Shown here one piece after another: positions 5,400 through 5,821 of a stretch of DNA of 5,821 nt; within the stretch, counting starts at the first letter, position 1; each line of letters starts with the position of its first letter. Source of the stretch: Eubacteriales Family XIII. Incertae Sedis bacterium (GTDB lineage Bacteria; Bacillota; Clostridia; Peptostreptococcales; Anaerovoracaceae); the NCBI GenBank assembly GCA_031287295.1, contig JAITTH010000166.1, forward strand, positions 1-5,821, read 5' to 3'. The translations under genes were made by a program, and so were the position numbers. Under the pieces are notes generated by a model. The model searched no databases and was not told where the DNA came from. It saw only the letters and a list, made by a program, of their open reading frames with translations.

Positions 5400-5821
5400 A
5401 GGGCGATACCATTCGCATCGATTCTCCTTCCGAACGCAACCATATCAAAAATGTTTTGCGCATGGAAATCGGAGATTTTGCGCTGATTTCCGATGGTGTG
5501 CAGTATGAGTACGAGACGCAGCTTGCGGCGTTTTCGATGGAGGCAACCATCTTCCATATTTTAGAGAGAAGAGTGCCTCAGGCGGAGAGTCGATATCATA
5601 TCACGCTATTTCAAGGCATACCGAAACAGGGAAAGCTTGAGACCATTATTCAAAAGGCAACGGAACTGGGTGCAGACGCGGTTGTTCCGGTATTTATGGC
5701 GCGAAGTGTGCCAAAACCGGGCTCCCTTGATGACAAGAAATTGACGCGGTTTCGCAAAATTGCGGCAGAAGCGTCAAAGCAATGTGGAAGAGGTTTTGTG
5801 ATGCAGGTTCTCGAAGCGCAA
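5366..5821 (+). CDS. rsmE: 16S rRNA m3U1498 methyltransferase, N-terminal 152 residues
   Basis: RsmE methylates N3 of U1498 in 16S rRNA of the assembled 30S subunit, using SAM. The visible part covers the N-terminal PUA-like domain (about 1-70, with the HIKNVLRMEIGD segment) and the beginning of the SPOUT domain: FQGIPKQGKLETIIQKATELGA (82-103, quoted as family-typical 'PK..K.e.iiqKatELG'), RSV at 113-115, and EASKQCGR at 135-142. The C-terminal trefoil knot that binds SAM (roughly 90 more residues) is beyond the window. The ATG at 5366 has AGGGGAG (5348-5354) 11 nt upstream and lies inside the end of prmA. The prmA-rsmE order is common in Bacillota. Confidence 0.93.
   Translation, partial: MRRFFADPKDIKGDTIRIDSPSERNHIKNVLRMEIGDFALISDGVQYEYETQLAAFSMEATIFHILERRVPQAESRYHITLFQGIPKQGKLETIIQKATELGADAVVPVFMARSVPKPGSLDDKKLTRFRKIAAEASKQCGRGFVMQVLEAQ

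Overview
The window looks like a chromosomal stretch from a low-to-moderate G+C Bacillota, probably Clostridia-related. The reasons are strong AGGAGG-type ribosome binding sites, extended -10 promoters, a YebC protein of the 'MGRHGTIAGRKA' type, and a secreted Asp/Tyr-rich Tim44-like protein. I cannot name a genus. There is no phage, IS element, CRISPR array, tRNA or rRNA.

Layout. A divergent gene at the left edge (minus strand) encodes the N-terminus of an exported, membrane-anchored protein. From a shared intergenic region, an extended -10 promoter drives yebC and, 17 nt downstream, an EamA/DMT-family permease. A divergent asparaginase-like gene (minus strand) converges on them with only a 38-nt gap. 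Next comes an intergenic region of about 410 bp (3074-3487). It holds nested inverted repeats around the asparaginase start, a good plus-strand extended -10 promoter, a ~230-nt segment rich in hairpins that I interpret as an unrecognised structured RNA or leader, and a palindrome flanked by two direct repeats. Then follows a plus-strand cluster with overlapping ends: a formate/nitrite-type (FNT) transporter, prmA (ribosomal protein L11 methyltransferase) and the start of rsmE (16S rRNA m3U1498 methyltransferase).

The most striking gene-level observation is an in-frame TAG at codon 161 of the FNT transporter. The reading frame is otherwise intact on both sides and family motifs continue across it, so the TAG sits where I would expect glutamine (one CAG-to-TAG change). 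The simplest reading is a recent nonsense mutation that splits the gene. Sequencing error, suppression and recoding are the alternatives. prmA starts inside the 3' end of the transporter frame, so the stop could also affect expression of the two downstream methyltransferases.

Functionally, yebC, prmA and rsmE all concern translation or ribosome modification, while EamA, FNT and the asparaginase concern small-metabolite movement and nitrogen/carbon use. The candidate RNA at about 3190-3420 is the best lead for something undescribed. It matches no family I could recognise by eye, and this is a judgement made without any covariance search.
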